A DNA stretch of 33,452 nucleotides from Helicobacter sp. (GTDB taxonomy: Bacteria; Campylobacterota; Campylobacteria; Campylobacterales; Helicobacteraceae). Location of the stretch: positions 1 through 33,452 of the forward strand of contig NZ_JAIEFA010000083.1 of NCBI RefSeq assembly GCF_029067145.1, in the 5' to 3' direction. Positions 1 through 6,774 of this stretch are shown one piece after another (within the stretch, counting starts at the first letter, position 1; each line of letters begins with the position of its first letter). The notes under the pieces were generated by a model. That model was given only the letters and a program-made list of their open reading frames with translations. It was not told where the DNA came from and made no database searches. The translations under genes and the position numbers were made by a program.

Positions 1-79
<79 letters not shown>

Positions 80-113
80 TATTTTTTGAATTTTTGATTT
101 TGTGGAGTAGAGA

Positions 114-905
114 ATGGCGCAAGATAAAAGCTTAGAGATTCCAAGAGACGAATGGAAAACATTAACTTTTTGCAAGTTTAGAGGGCTCGTGTATGAACAA
201 GGAAGCGAGGAGCTATTTTTCCCAAGTAAAAGGGATTGTGAAAAATATAAGTCCAATTTTGACTTCAAAGAAATTTTGCAAAATAGCGAATTATATATGC
301 CCGATTTTGAAGAATTTAATGATGTTGATGAGGGTAGATATTGGTTTTATAGCGATGAAAAACAGAATGAAAAATTAGCAGAAGTGATAAGAAATATTAG
401 ATACGAAAAATTAAAAAAGAAAATTTGCTCTTTTTCACATTTTCACCCAAATGTTCAATGGGATTTAATGTGGGCGCATTATGCAAATGCTCATTGTGGT
501 GTGCGGATTGACTTTAGGATTAATCCTAGCTATCAGGGCAAAGTGTATAAAATAAAATACACCAATCAAGCACCAACTTATAATCTTGATGAGATTCCAC
601 GGCATTTAATAGAAATAATGACGACAAAAAAGAAATGCTTTGGGTATGAGCGAGAGTATCGGGCGATAATTGAGGTTGAGGATAAAGATAAAGATAAGCT
701 CCCGATTCTTATCCAAAGAATCATTTTGGGTAGGAAATTTGCTGAAAACTTTATTCCCAATGATAAATTGGGATCTAGAAAATTTGGTGAGAACATTATA
801 AGAATTGCAAAGCAGATTTTAGAAATATGTAAAAATTCTCCTGAAATTTGGGCGTATAAGAGTAGGTATTCTCTAGTGCCTAAAAAGATTGAAAATATAA
901 ATTGA
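114..905 (+). CDS. DUF2971 family protein
   Basis: A 263-residue soluble protein with DUF2971 hallmarks: an N-terminal half ending in LYMPDFEEFND (the usual 'FxxPxxFNDPFD'-like region), a central ICSFSHF then MWAHYANAHCGVRIDF block (residues about 105-135), then FGYEREYRAI matching the family's W/F-x-YE-x-E-x-R motif, and a late IILG strand. The family's molecular function is unknown; members are often found in accessory and mobile regions. The ATG at 114 is favoured by GGAG at 104-107 and by an in-frame TAG at 108-110 that rules out a longer start. It is first of four tightly spaced plus-strand genes (stop at 905, next start at 916), so it is probably co-transcribed with them. No signal peptide or membrane segment is seen. 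Confidence 0.7.
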   Translation: MAQDKSLEIPRDEWKTLTFCKFRGLVYEQGSEELFFPSKRDCEKYKSNFDFKEILQNSELYMPDFEEFNDVDEGRYWFYSDEKQNEKLAEVIRNIRYEKLKKKICSFSHFHPNVQWDLMWAHYANAHCGVRIDFRINPSYQGKVYKIKYTNQAPTYNLDEIPRHLIEIMTTKKKCFGYEREYRAIIEVEDKDKDKLPILIQRIILGRKFAENFIPNDKLGSRKFGENIIRIAKQILEICKNSPEIWAYKSRYSLVPKKIENIN

Positions 906-915
906 GGGGGTATTA

Positions 916-1320
916 ATGGGGAGCTACCGAATTAAGCTTACAGATTTCTACTGCGCTGGTAACGAAATAAGTGCAAAGTCATTGGTTGATGAATATGTTG
1001 GAGACGAGGAGCAGTATTTAGAATCTATTTGGAATAATGAAGATGGTTTAGTATCCGATGAGGATAGAGAGCGTCTTAAAAAGATTATTTTAGAGCGCAT
1101 TGCGATTGAGGGTGGGAAATGGAATGGTAAAATTTATGGCGGTCTTTATAAGCATTTACATATTTACATAAAAGATAAAAAGTGCAAAAAGCAATATCTT
1201 GAAGACTATCTTAATAGTAGTTTTCTTTGGGGTGATTATCACACAAAACTTGTTTTGGAGATTGAAAAAGAAAGAAACAAGGAAGGCGTGTATGATGCTG
1301 AAAATGAAATCCCTTTTTAA
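916..1320 (+). CDS. hypothetical protein, second gene of edge operon
   Basis: A 134-residue protein that I do not recognise. It is charged and probably soluble, with acidic stretches (YVGDEEQYLES, GLVSDEDRERL), an aromatic- and glycine-rich middle (GGKWNGKIYGGLYKHLHIY) and a Lys/Glu-rich C-terminus. No signal peptide, transmembrane helix or known catalytic motif is apparent. The ATG at 916 has a strong GAGGGGG ribosome site at 904-910 that overlaps the DUF2971 stop, so translation of the two genes is probably coupled. Its last 29 bases overlap the start of the next gene. Coding status rests on operon spacing, a good ribosome site and a full-length open frame, not on homology. Confidence 0.6.
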   Translation: MGSYRIKLTDFYCAGNEISAKSLVDEYVGDEEQYLESIWNNEDGLVSDEDRERLKKIILERIAIEGGKWNGKIYGGLYKHLHIYIKDKKCKKQYLEDYLNSSFLWGDYHTKLVLEIEKERNKEGVYDAENEIPF

Positions 1321-1531
1321 TCTCAAACAAGGAAATTGTATGCTTTTAGTGATTAGTATTATTAGTGCTATCGTGTATTTGATTACGCGTGGGATTTGCT
1401 CGGATATGGCTATTAGCGGGCAGTGGGCAAATCCATACAATCATATCGGATTGTTGTTTATTCTCAATAGATTTTTCAAATGGGTGGCGATTGTAACCTT
1501 TGTTCTTTTTATTGTAACGCTTGTCGCATAG
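1292..1531 (+). CDS. small membrane protein, two predicted helices
   Basis: I place the start at 1292 (79 residues) because AAGGAAGG lies at 1277-1284, about seven bases upstream; the open frame itself runs back to 1199, but that region codes for the previous gene. The protein has a short basic N-terminus, a hydrophobic segment (LLVISIISAIVYLITRGI, about residues 17-35), a polar connector and a second hydrophobic segment at the C-terminus (WVAIVTFVLFIVTLVA). It is probably an inner-membrane hairpin protein. It overlaps the preceding gene by 29 bases and is followed after nine bases by another small two-helix protein. No family is recognised; ATG at 1295 is an alternative start. Confidence 0.5.
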   Translation: MMLKMKSLFNLKQGNCMLLVISIISAIVYLITRGICSDMAISGQWANPYNHIGLLFILNRFFKWVAIVTFVLFIVTLVA

Positions 1532-1540
1532 GAGGATTAA

Positions 1541-1735
1541 ATGTTGCTTATCGTAGGCTTTATTTGTTTGTTTATTGCCTATTGGGCTGAAAAGCACCTT
1601 GTGGATATTAAGATTAATCGCAGAGGTTTCACGCATTCCCCCTTTACAATACCAATTTTAAGCATTTTGTATGCAGTTTTTGGACTCTCTGCTGTGGGTT
1701 GTTTTATAGGTTTTATTTTGAAACTAATCTCATAA
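1541..1735 (+). CDS. small membrane protein, two predicted helices
   Basis: A 64-residue protein with an N-terminal hydrophobic helix (LLIVGFICLFIAYWA), a basic polar loop (KHLVDIKINRRGF) and a second helix near the C-terminus (LSILYAVFGLSAVGCFIGFIL). By the positive-inside rule the loop would be cytoplasmic and both ends periplasmic. A consensus AGGAGG at 1530-1535 overlaps the stop of the previous gene, giving good support for the ATG at 1541. It is the last gene of the four-gene edge operon. No family is recognised; two consecutive hairpin membrane proteins suggest a hetero-oligomer or membrane effector, but this is only inference. Confidence 0.55.
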   Translation: MLLIVGFICLFIAYWAEKHLVDIKINRRGFTHSPFTIPILSILYAVFGLSAVGCFIGFILKLIS

Positions 1736-1750
1736 TCAAGATTCCACTTC

Positions 1751-1826
1751 GTCATTGCGAGACTTCGTAAGAAGTCGCGGTGTGCATTTGCGCATAGCAA
1801 ATTCACCCACACAGCGCAAATCCATA
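1751..1826. repeat. dispersed palindromic element (GTCATTGCGAG type)
   Basis: The element begins with GTCATTGCGAG, a word that opens a dispersed intergenic repeat I know from several Helicobacter and Wolinella-like genomes. It holds a perfect hairpin GACTTC-GTAA-GAAGTC (1761-1776, GNRA-type loop) and an outer inverted repeat TTTGCGC (1787-1793) with GCGCAAA (1814-1820), ending in CAAATCCAT. It sits between the edge operon and queF, contains no plausible gene, and might act as a transcript-end structure. Related remnants occur at about 8940-9058 and 33344-33370. Confidence 0.55.
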
Positions 1827-1873
1827 ATCCTACATAAAGAAATATTCACAATGGAATCGCAAAGATTCTTTTG

Positions 1874-1879
1874 TATAAT
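1874..1879 (+). promoter_or_regulatory. -10 element upstream of queF
   Basis: A perfect TATAAT preceded by TTTTG, 26 bases before the queF ATG. This is the form of sigma-80 promoter typical of Helicobacter and Campylobacter, which rely on the -10 hexamer and rarely show a good -35. It would give a short leader containing the AAAGGA ribosome site. Confidence 0.55.
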
Positions 1880-1905
1880 TGCAAAGAAAATTACAAAGGA
1901 AATAA

Positions 1906-2397
1906 ATGCCAAAGAAGCAAACCCCCCAAGAATCCCTTACGCATTTGGGAAATAAAACGCAATATGTTTTCACCTACGACAAAAGCCTTTTAGAAACTTT
2001 TGAGAATCAATTCACAGAGCGAGATTATTTTGTCAAGTTTAATTGCCCCGAATTTACGAGCCTTTGCCCTATTACGGGACAGCCGGACTTTGCGACAATT
2101 TATATTGCGTATATCCCAGATAAAAAAATGCTAGAATCCAAATCACTTAAACTCTATCTTTTTAGCTTCCGCAATCACGGAGGATTCCACGAGGATTGCG
2201 TGAATAGAATCTTAAAAGACTTGGTAGAATTTTTGCAGCCACGCTATCTTGAAGTGTGGGGGAAATTTTTGCCTCGTGGAGGAATCAGCATTGACCCTTA
2301 TGCAAACTATGGAATCCCAAAGACAAAATATCAAGAAATGGCGGAATATCGCTTGCTCCACCACGATTTATTGCTAGAAAAGGTAGATAATCGTTAA
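1906..2397 (+). CDS. queF: NADPH-dependent preQ0 reductase QueF, short type
   Basis: QueF reduces 7-cyano-7-deazaguanine (preQ0) to 7-aminomethyl-7-deazaguanine (preQ1), the base that Tgt inserts into tRNA on the way to queuosine; it is cytosolic. The 163-residue length fits the unimodular YkvM-type subfamily. The catalytic segment FTSLCPITGQPDFATI holds the nucleophile Cys54, which forms a thioimide with the nitrile, and Asp61. The family signature ESKSLKLYLFSFRNHGGFHED region (residues about 77-97) binds NADPH and substrate. The ATG at 1906 follows AAAGGAA at a good distance; a longer upstream frame lacks this support. It is probably transcribed alone from the TATAAT at 1874. A YhhQ-family transporter for related precursors lies 5.4 kb downstream. 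Confidence 0.95.
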   Translation: MPKKQTPQESLTHLGNKTQYVFTYDKSLLETFENQFTERDYFVKFNCPEFTSLCPITGQPDFATIYIAYIPDKKMLESKSLKLYLFSFRNHGGFHEDCVNRILKDLVEFLQPRYLEVWGKFLPRGGISIDPYANYGIPKTKYQEMAEYRLLHHDLLLEKVDNR

Positions 2398-2595
2398 GAT
2401 TTTCAACCTAACTCGCCTTTCTGTTAAAAGATTCTGTTCGCAGGATTAGATTTGCAAGTGCGGGTGTGTTGCACAAATCTTTTCACCCAAACCTGCACAA
2501 ATTCTTGCGGATTGTGTGCTTTGTTTGTATAGTCTTGTAAGGATAAAATACAATCATTTTACAAGCTCATCAAGCGGTAAAATCGGGTATAAGGG

Positions 2596-2611
2596 TGTAA
2601 TGATAATTACA
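2596..2611. promoter_or_regulatory. possible operator, inverted repeat TGTAAT-GATA-ATTACA
   Basis: A perfect 6-4-6 inverted repeat placed just upstream of the extended -10 of the Dsb-like gene, where a -35 would lie. The core AATGATAAT resembles half of the classical Fur-box consensus, so a Fur/PerR-type repressor is one candidate. The rest of the 270-base gap from 2398 holds only a weak inverted repeat, CTTGTAA (2534-2540) with TTACAAG (2559-2565), and no convincing gene. Confidence 0.4.
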
Positions 2612-2627
2612 TTTTGACAATAATTTA

Positions 2628-2636
2628 TGCTATAAT
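2628..2636 (+). promoter_or_regulatory. extended -10 promoter of the dsb-mla block
   Basis: TGCTATAAT is a perfect extended -10 (TGn-TATAAT), 32 bases before the ATG at 2668, with the AAGGGA ribosome site between. An upstream TTGACA at 2614-2619 is only 11 bases from the -10 and is unlikely to be a functional -35. This promoter probably serves the Dsb gene and may carry on into the mla genes, which follow after 19 bases. Confidence 0.65.
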
Positions 2637-2667
2637 ACCGCTTTGATTTTTTAAATAAGGGATATTA

Positions 2668-3417
2668 ATGCAAATAATGCAAAAAACTATTTTGAATACA
2701 GCGATGATAGTTGGTTTAGCGAGTTTTGCTAATGCGGGATTTGAGGAAAATTTTACAAAAAGCGTGCAGGGATTCGCGGGAGTGGAAGTCAAGGTGCAAC
2801 TCAAAAAACCGCTTAAAAGCTTCAAAAATCAATATTTTGTGATTGGACGCACGCAAGGAGGAGATATTTTTCCGGCACTTGTGAGCCAAGAGGGAAGTTA
2901 CTTTGTTGCATTAAGTAATATGATGAACCTAGACAAGGAGGATTCCAAAATGATTATGGAGGAACTCCGCAAAGCAGAAAATGCGAAAGAAAAGAAAGAT
3001 ACAGCGGCACTCAACGCACTTTTTTCAGGTTTCAATCAAGAGGATTTCATTTACCTTAGAGGAACGGGTAAAAACCTCCCAACTCATATTGTTGTAACAG
3101 ACCCGGATTGCCCTTATTGTCGCAAACAATTAGAGGAGATAGAATCTGAACTAAAAGAAGCGAATTTGAAATTAATTTTTGCGCCTGTACATCAAAAGGA
3201 AGCCTTTATTAAGGCGCAATTAGCGATGAATCAAACCGCAAAACTTAAAGCAGACGATACAAAAGGCAAAATCAAAATTCTACGCAAATTTTATCAAGAC
3301 AGAAAATTGAGCAAAGAAGAAATGGCGACAGATTTTACACAAGTGCGCAAAAATACAGATAAAATTTTTGCTAGCAAAGTAATTCGGGGTGTCCCCTTTG
3401 TCTTTGAGCAAAAATAA
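2668..3417 (+). CDS. periplasmic thiol:disulfide oxidoreductase, DsbC/DsbG-like
   Basis: A 249-residue exported thioredoxin-fold protein. Residues 1-23 form a signal peptide ending in FANA-G. An N-terminal domain of about 110 residues would be the dimerisation region, and a catalytic domain follows with the redox motif DPDCPYCRKQL (Cys148 and Cys151). The late RGVPFVF provides the cis-proline loop expected opposite the CXXC. It resembles H. pylori HP0231 (DsbK), which in that organism handles disulfide formation or rearrangement of secreted proteins; whether this protein oxidises or isomerises cannot be told from sequence. It has its own extended -10 promoter and a possible operator. It lies 19 bases before mlaE, so it may share a transcript with the envelope-lipid transporter. 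Confidence 0.8.
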   Translation: MQIMQKTILNTAMIVGLASFANAGFEENFTKSVQGFAGVEVKVQLKKPLKSFKNQYFVIGRTQGGDIFPALVSQEGSYFVALSNMMNLDKEDSKMIMEELRKAENAKEKKDTAALNALFSGFNQEDFIYLRGTGKNLPTHIVVTDPDCPYCRKQLEEIESELKEANLKLIFAPVHQKEAFIKAQLAMNQTAKLKADDTKGKIKILRKFYQDRKLSKEEMATDFTQVRKNTDKIFASKVIRGVPFVFEQK

Positions 3418-3436
3418 TGATTGAAAATGGCGTGTG

Positions 3437-4603
3437 ATGCTAGCGAGTTTGGAGATTCGTTATGAAGGAGTAGAAAATGTCCTCATTACATTTGGCGGTA
3501 TTTGGGACAAAAGCCTTTCTAAGCAAGTTTTGAATAAATTGGACAGCACTTGGGATTCTATTACGCGACATTTTGGGGGTAAAGAATCACAAAACATAAA
3601 AGTTCATATTTTATTAAGAGAAGATTTTGATTTGGATTTTTGTGGCGGGGAAGTTTTGTTGCGTTGGTTGGAGGATTTGAAGCAAAAGGGAAAAATTAGA
3701 CTTGAGGATTCGCAAAACGCACTCCTTCTTTCCCCCAAAACACAGCAGATTTTCGCTCTTTTGCAAGAAAAGCAAATGCCCGATAAGGAAGCAATCACAG
3801 AGGAATTAATTCGCTGGCATTTGGATACTTTTAAGATTCTAAAAAATTGGAGCAATTACGCGCTGATAACCTTTGGATTCTTAGGTGAAATGGTTTATCG
3901 TCTTTTGGTGGGTTTTATTAATCCCGCGACGATTCGCCTAAAAGCCTTGTTTTTTCAAGTGCAAGAGGCATTGATTAAAGCGATTCCGATTGTTTCTTTG
4001 GCTTGCTTTTTGATTGGAATCGTGGTTGCCTATCAAGGCAGTCTTCAACTTGCGCAATTTGGGGCAAGCATTTTAATTGTGGAGATGAGCTCTATGCTGA
4101 CTTTGCGCGAAATGGCACCAATTATCACCGCAATCATCATCGCAGGGCGTAGCGCGTCCGCCTTTAGTGCGGAGATTGGAATGATGCGTGCAACACAAGA
4201 GATTGACGCAATGAATGTGATGGGGTTTAATCCTATAAATTTTTTGGTTCTACCGCGCGTCATTGCGCTATGTGTCGCGCTGCCTCTTGTGGTTTTTATT
4301 GCGGATATTTTTGGATTGGTCGGCGCGATGCTTGTTTCTTCTATACAATTAGGAATCAGTAGCGAGCAGTTTGTGGAGAGATTTTTGCAAATGGTCGGAA
4401 TACGACATTTTTGGATAGGATTCCTCAAAGCTCCATTTTTTGGGTTAATTATCGCGCTTATTGGTTGCTATCACGGATTCATCGTAGCAAAGGACACGCG
4501 CAGTATTGGAATCCATACGACTAAAAGCGTGGTAGAATCTATTTTTTGTGTGATTGCGTTTGACGCATTATGTTCGGTAATCTTTACGCAAATAGGTTGG
4601 TAA
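3437..4603 (+). CDS. mlaE: phospholipid ABC transporter permease MlaE with N-terminal STAS-like domain
   Basis: Inner-membrane permease of a Mla-type system that moves phospholipid between the outer and inner membranes. The C-terminal 250 residues have the MlaE pattern: IPIVSLACFLIGIVVAYQG, SMLTLREMAPIITAIIIAGR, then EIDAMNVMGFNP and LPRVIALCVALPLVV, with five to six hydrophobic helices. The first 120 residues are soluble and resemble a STAS domain (EIRYEGVENVLITFGG start), so the gene fuses what is MlaB plus MlaE in E. coli. The start is uncertain: GTG at 3434 is directly followed by ATG at 3437, with no convincing ribosome site; I choose the ATG. The stop TAA (4601-4603) directly abuts the mlaF ATG. 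Confidence 0.88.
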   Translation: MLASLEIRYEGVENVLITFGGIWDKSLSKQVLNKLDSTWDSITRHFGGKESQNIKVHILLREDFDLDFCGGEVLLRWLEDLKQKGKIRLEDSQNALLLSPKTQQIFALLQEKQMPDKEAITEELIRWHLDTFKILKNWSNYALITFGFLGEMVYRLLVGFINPATIRLKALFFQVQEALIKAIPIVSLACFLIGIVVAYQGSLQLAQFGASILIVEMSSMLTLREMAPIITAIIIAGRSASAFSAEIGMMRATQEIDAMNVMGFNPINFLVLPRVIALCVALPLVVFIADIFGLVGAMLVSSIQLGISSEQFVERFLQMVGIRHFWIGFLKAPFFGLIIALIGCYHGFIVAKDTRSIGIHTTKSVVESIFCVIAFDALCSVIFTQIGW

Positions 4604-5359
4604 ATGGAATCGCAAACAAATGCAAACTCCCAAAATATCGTAGAGATTCGTAATCTCACAACGACTTATGGGACGCGCACTATTCACGATAGAATCTCTT
4701 TTAATATCCGTAGAAAAGAAATTTTTGCTTTGCTTGGTGGAAGTGGAAGTGGGAAAAGCACCTTACTTAATACAATGATTTTTTTAAAACAACCCACAAG
4801 CGGCGAGGTGAGGATTTTGGGTCAAAATATTTGGAATCTCAATCCCAAAGACACGCTCCAATGCAAGTTAAATATAGGCGTGTTATTTCAGTTTGGCGCG
4901 CTCTTTAGCTCCTTAAGTGTGCTAGAAAATCTAATGATTCCTTTGCGGGAATGGACGAACTTCAGTCCTAGCGATATAGAATCTCTAGCGTATATTTGGC
5001 TTACGCGTGTGGGGCTTAAGGCAGAGGTTGCCAAACTCTATCCTAACGAATTAAGCGGTGGAATGGTGAAGCGCGTGGGGTTGGCGCGTGCCTTGGCTTT
5101 GAATCCAAAAATTTTATTTTTAGATGAGCCAACAAGTGGATTAGACCCCAAAAGTGCGAGACATTTTGACGCTTTGATTATGGAGTTGAGGGATTTATTG
5201 GGGATTAGTGTCGTAATGGTAACGCACGATATGGAATCCGTCAAAGGTGCGGTGGATAGAATGGTAATATTGAAAAATCAAAAAATATTTTTTGAGGGAA
5301 GTGTCCGTGAGTTGGCACAACAAACACAATCGTTGGATTTGTTTTTATATCAGATTTAA
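4604..5359 (+). CDS. mlaF: phospholipid ABC transporter ATP-binding protein MlaF
   Basis: A 251-residue cytoplasmic ATPase that powers the MlaE permease. Walker A is GGSGSGKST (residues 45-53), the signature is LSGGMVKRVGLARAL, Walker B is ILFLDEPTSGLDP and the switch histidine lies in VMVTHDM. The LSGGM signature, rather than LSGGQ, is typical of the MlaF/Ttg2A group. Length equals that of usual family members. The ATG follows the mlaE stop with no gap, and mlaD starts nine bases after its stop, so translation is probably coupled across the operon. No separate promoter is seen. Confidence 0.93.
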   Translation: MESQTNANSQNIVEIRNLTTTYGTRTIHDRISFNIRRKEIFALLGGSGSGKSTLLNTMIFLKQPTSGEVRILGQNIWNLNPKDTLQCKLNIGVLFQFGALFSSLSVLENLMIPLREWTNFSPSDIESLAYIWLTRVGLKAEVAKLYPNELSGGMVKRVGLARALALNPKILFLDEPTSGLDPKSARHFDALIMELRDLLGISVVMVTHDMESVKGAVDRMVILKNQKIFFEGSVRELAQQTQSLDLFLYQI

Positions 5360-5367
5360 GGAAGTTT

Positions 5368-6171
5368 ATGGAAGCGCGATTGAATTATGTTTTACTTGGT
5401 GTATTTTTTGTTGTTTCGTTAGTTGCATTAGCGGGATTTGTTTTTTGGATGGGAAAATACGATAGGAATCTTAAGGATTACCACGAATATTATCTTTATA
5501 ACAAGAATTTACCCAAAGGGATTCGGACAGAAACACAGGTGCGATATTTGGGGCTTCCGGTTGGATTTGTTAAGAGTTACAAACTTAATACAGAAGCAGA
5601 GGATGTAGAGATTACACTTTGGATTAAAAAAGAGATTGTTTTAAGAGAGGGGGCGCGTATTTTTGTGGATTCTCAAGGGCTAACAGGAGGAGCTTTTCTT
5701 TCTCTTGTGCAAGGGCAAGGAGAGTTTTATAAAGAGGGTGAAAAGGCGGTTTTGAGCTTGCAAGAAAATTGGCTAGAAAAAGTTGGAAGCAAGGCAGAAA
5801 ATGTGTTTGACCGCTTGGAGATGAGCCTTAATCGTATTAATCGGCTTTTGAGTGATAAAAACTTGGACAACATAGAGCGCACTCTATCAGGTTTGGCAAA
5901 CTTGCCACCAAGAGTAGATAGCGTCCTGCTCTCCGCACAAAAAGAAATTAAAGGTGTGGGGGAAAGCAGAGAGGCGATTCATCACGATATTATTAATGGA
6001 GATTATAATTTGCGTGCGATTTTAACGCCACTTCTGTATGATTTAGAGCGAAACTCCAAAACTTTAGAGCAGGTTTTGCAAAGGGCAGAAAGTTCTATGG
6101 AAAATTTTTCTAACGCACCGAGTGAGTTTTTGTTTGGCACACGAGGGCAAGCTTTGGGACCACGCGAATAA
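5368..6171 (+). CDS. mlaD: MCE-domain lipid-binding protein MlaD
   Basis: A 267-residue inner-membrane-anchored periplasmic protein. One N-terminal helix (residues about 7-28, LLGVFFVVSLVALAGFVFWM) is followed by a single MCE domain (about residues 38-120) with the typical GIRTETQVRYLGLPVGFV stretch and a GGAFLSL segment. The C-terminal half is helical (ENVFDRLEMSLNRINRLLSD), as in MCE proteins that form a hexameric ring or tunnel on MlaE. It would hand phospholipid between the periplasmic carrier and MlaE. AAGGAAG precedes the ATG at 5368. No mlaC or mlaA homologue lies in the window, so other system parts are presumably elsewhere or differ. Confidence 0.9.
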   Translation: MEARLNYVLLGVFFVVSLVALAGFVFWMGKYDRNLKDYHEYYLYNKNLPKGIRTETQVRYLGLPVGFVKSYKLNTEAEDVEITLWIKKEIVLREGARIFVDSQGLTGGAFLSLVQGQGEFYKEGEKAVLSLQENWLEKVGSKAENVFDRLEMSLNRINRLLSDKNLDNIERTLSGLANLPPRVDSVLLSAQKEIKGVGESREAIHHDIINGDYNLRAILTPLLYDLERNSKTLEQVLQRAESSMENFSNAPSEFLFGTRGQALGPRE

Positions 6172-6183
6172 AAAGGAAATACA

Positions 6184-6774
6184 ATGCAAACAATCCATAA
6201 AATTTTAAAAACTTTTTTTATCTTGATTTTTATCTTTGTTTTTGGTGGCTGTTTAGGCAAAGAATTGCCAAGAATTGCTCACTATGAATTGAGCTTAGAT
6301 ACAGAGACTTTAAGTCAATATCAGACACAATTTACAGGCAAAAAGGTGCGGAATCCCAGTCCTTTTGTCTATCTTGGTTCAGAGGCGAGCTTGAAAATCG
6401 CTAGCAAAAAAATTGCTTATAAAATCAATGAAAATGCCATTGAATATTTTGTTAGAAACGAATGGATAGAGCCTCTACCCTTGATGATAGATTCTTTGGT
6501 GCTAAAAGCCTCCAAGCCTTTGGGATATATTCCTACAAAAGAGCTAAAAAGCAGGATTCCAACCCTTGCTTTGAATCTTTTGGATTTTTATTATGACGAA
6601 AAACAAGAAATCGTGGTGCTTAATCTCCTTGTGAAGATTCGGGATTCTAGCCAACTACTTAAAAAAGAAGTAAAGGTGCAAAAGGGAAATTTTTATCAAA
6701 TTATTGTTGCGATGAATCAAGCGGTTAATTCCGCGATTTTGGATTCTTTTAATCTGCTAGGTCAAGGGAATTGA
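6184..6774 (+). CDS. ABC transporter auxiliary lipoprotein (MlaD/PqiC-associated type)
   Basis: A 196-residue lipoprotein. A basic start and a hydrophobic segment (FFILIFIFVF) end in the lipobox FGGC with lipidated Cys23. The mature part begins with PRIAHYELSLDT, resembling the 'YxL' opening of the ABC-type transport auxiliary component family (PF03886, which includes PqiC). Such proteins are found with MCE operons and probably help link the MCE complex to the outer membrane. Position immediately after mlaD (12-base gap, AAAGGAAA ribosome site) supports this. Family assignment rests on the lipobox, the short N-terminal motif and context, so it is moderately sure; the export signal is clear. 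Its stop overlaps the folB start (TGATG). Confidence 0.7.
   Translation: MQTIHKILKTFFILIFIFVFGGCLGKELPRIAHYELSLDTETLSQYQTQFTGKKVRNPSPFVYLGSEASLKIASKKIAYKINENAIEYFVRNEWIEPLPLMIDSLVLKASKPLGYIPTKELKSRIPTLALNLLDFYYDEKQEIVVLNLLVKIRDSSQLLKKEVKVQKGNFYQIIVAMNQAVNSAILDSFNLLGQGN

Noticed and set aside
1199..1291. Longer start for the first small membrane protein
   Set aside because: The region codes for the preceding gene in another frame, and the ribosome site AAGGAAGG points to 1292.
1755..1955. Open frame of 66 codons upstream of and across the queF start
   Set aside because: It is read through the palindromic repeat and the queF promoter, without a ribosome site or family match.
2398..2612. Riboswitch or small RNA in the gap before the Dsb-like gene
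   Set aside because: Only short imperfect stems are visible, with no conserved core of a known class (preQ1, SAM, TPP) and no terminator.
2614..2619. TTGACA as -35 box
   Set aside because: Only 11 bases from the -10; the extended -10 explains the promoter without it.
4045..4428. 127-codon frame antisense to mlaE
   Set aside because: Mirror of hydrophobic codons in the permease, with no family match; mlaE itself is certain.
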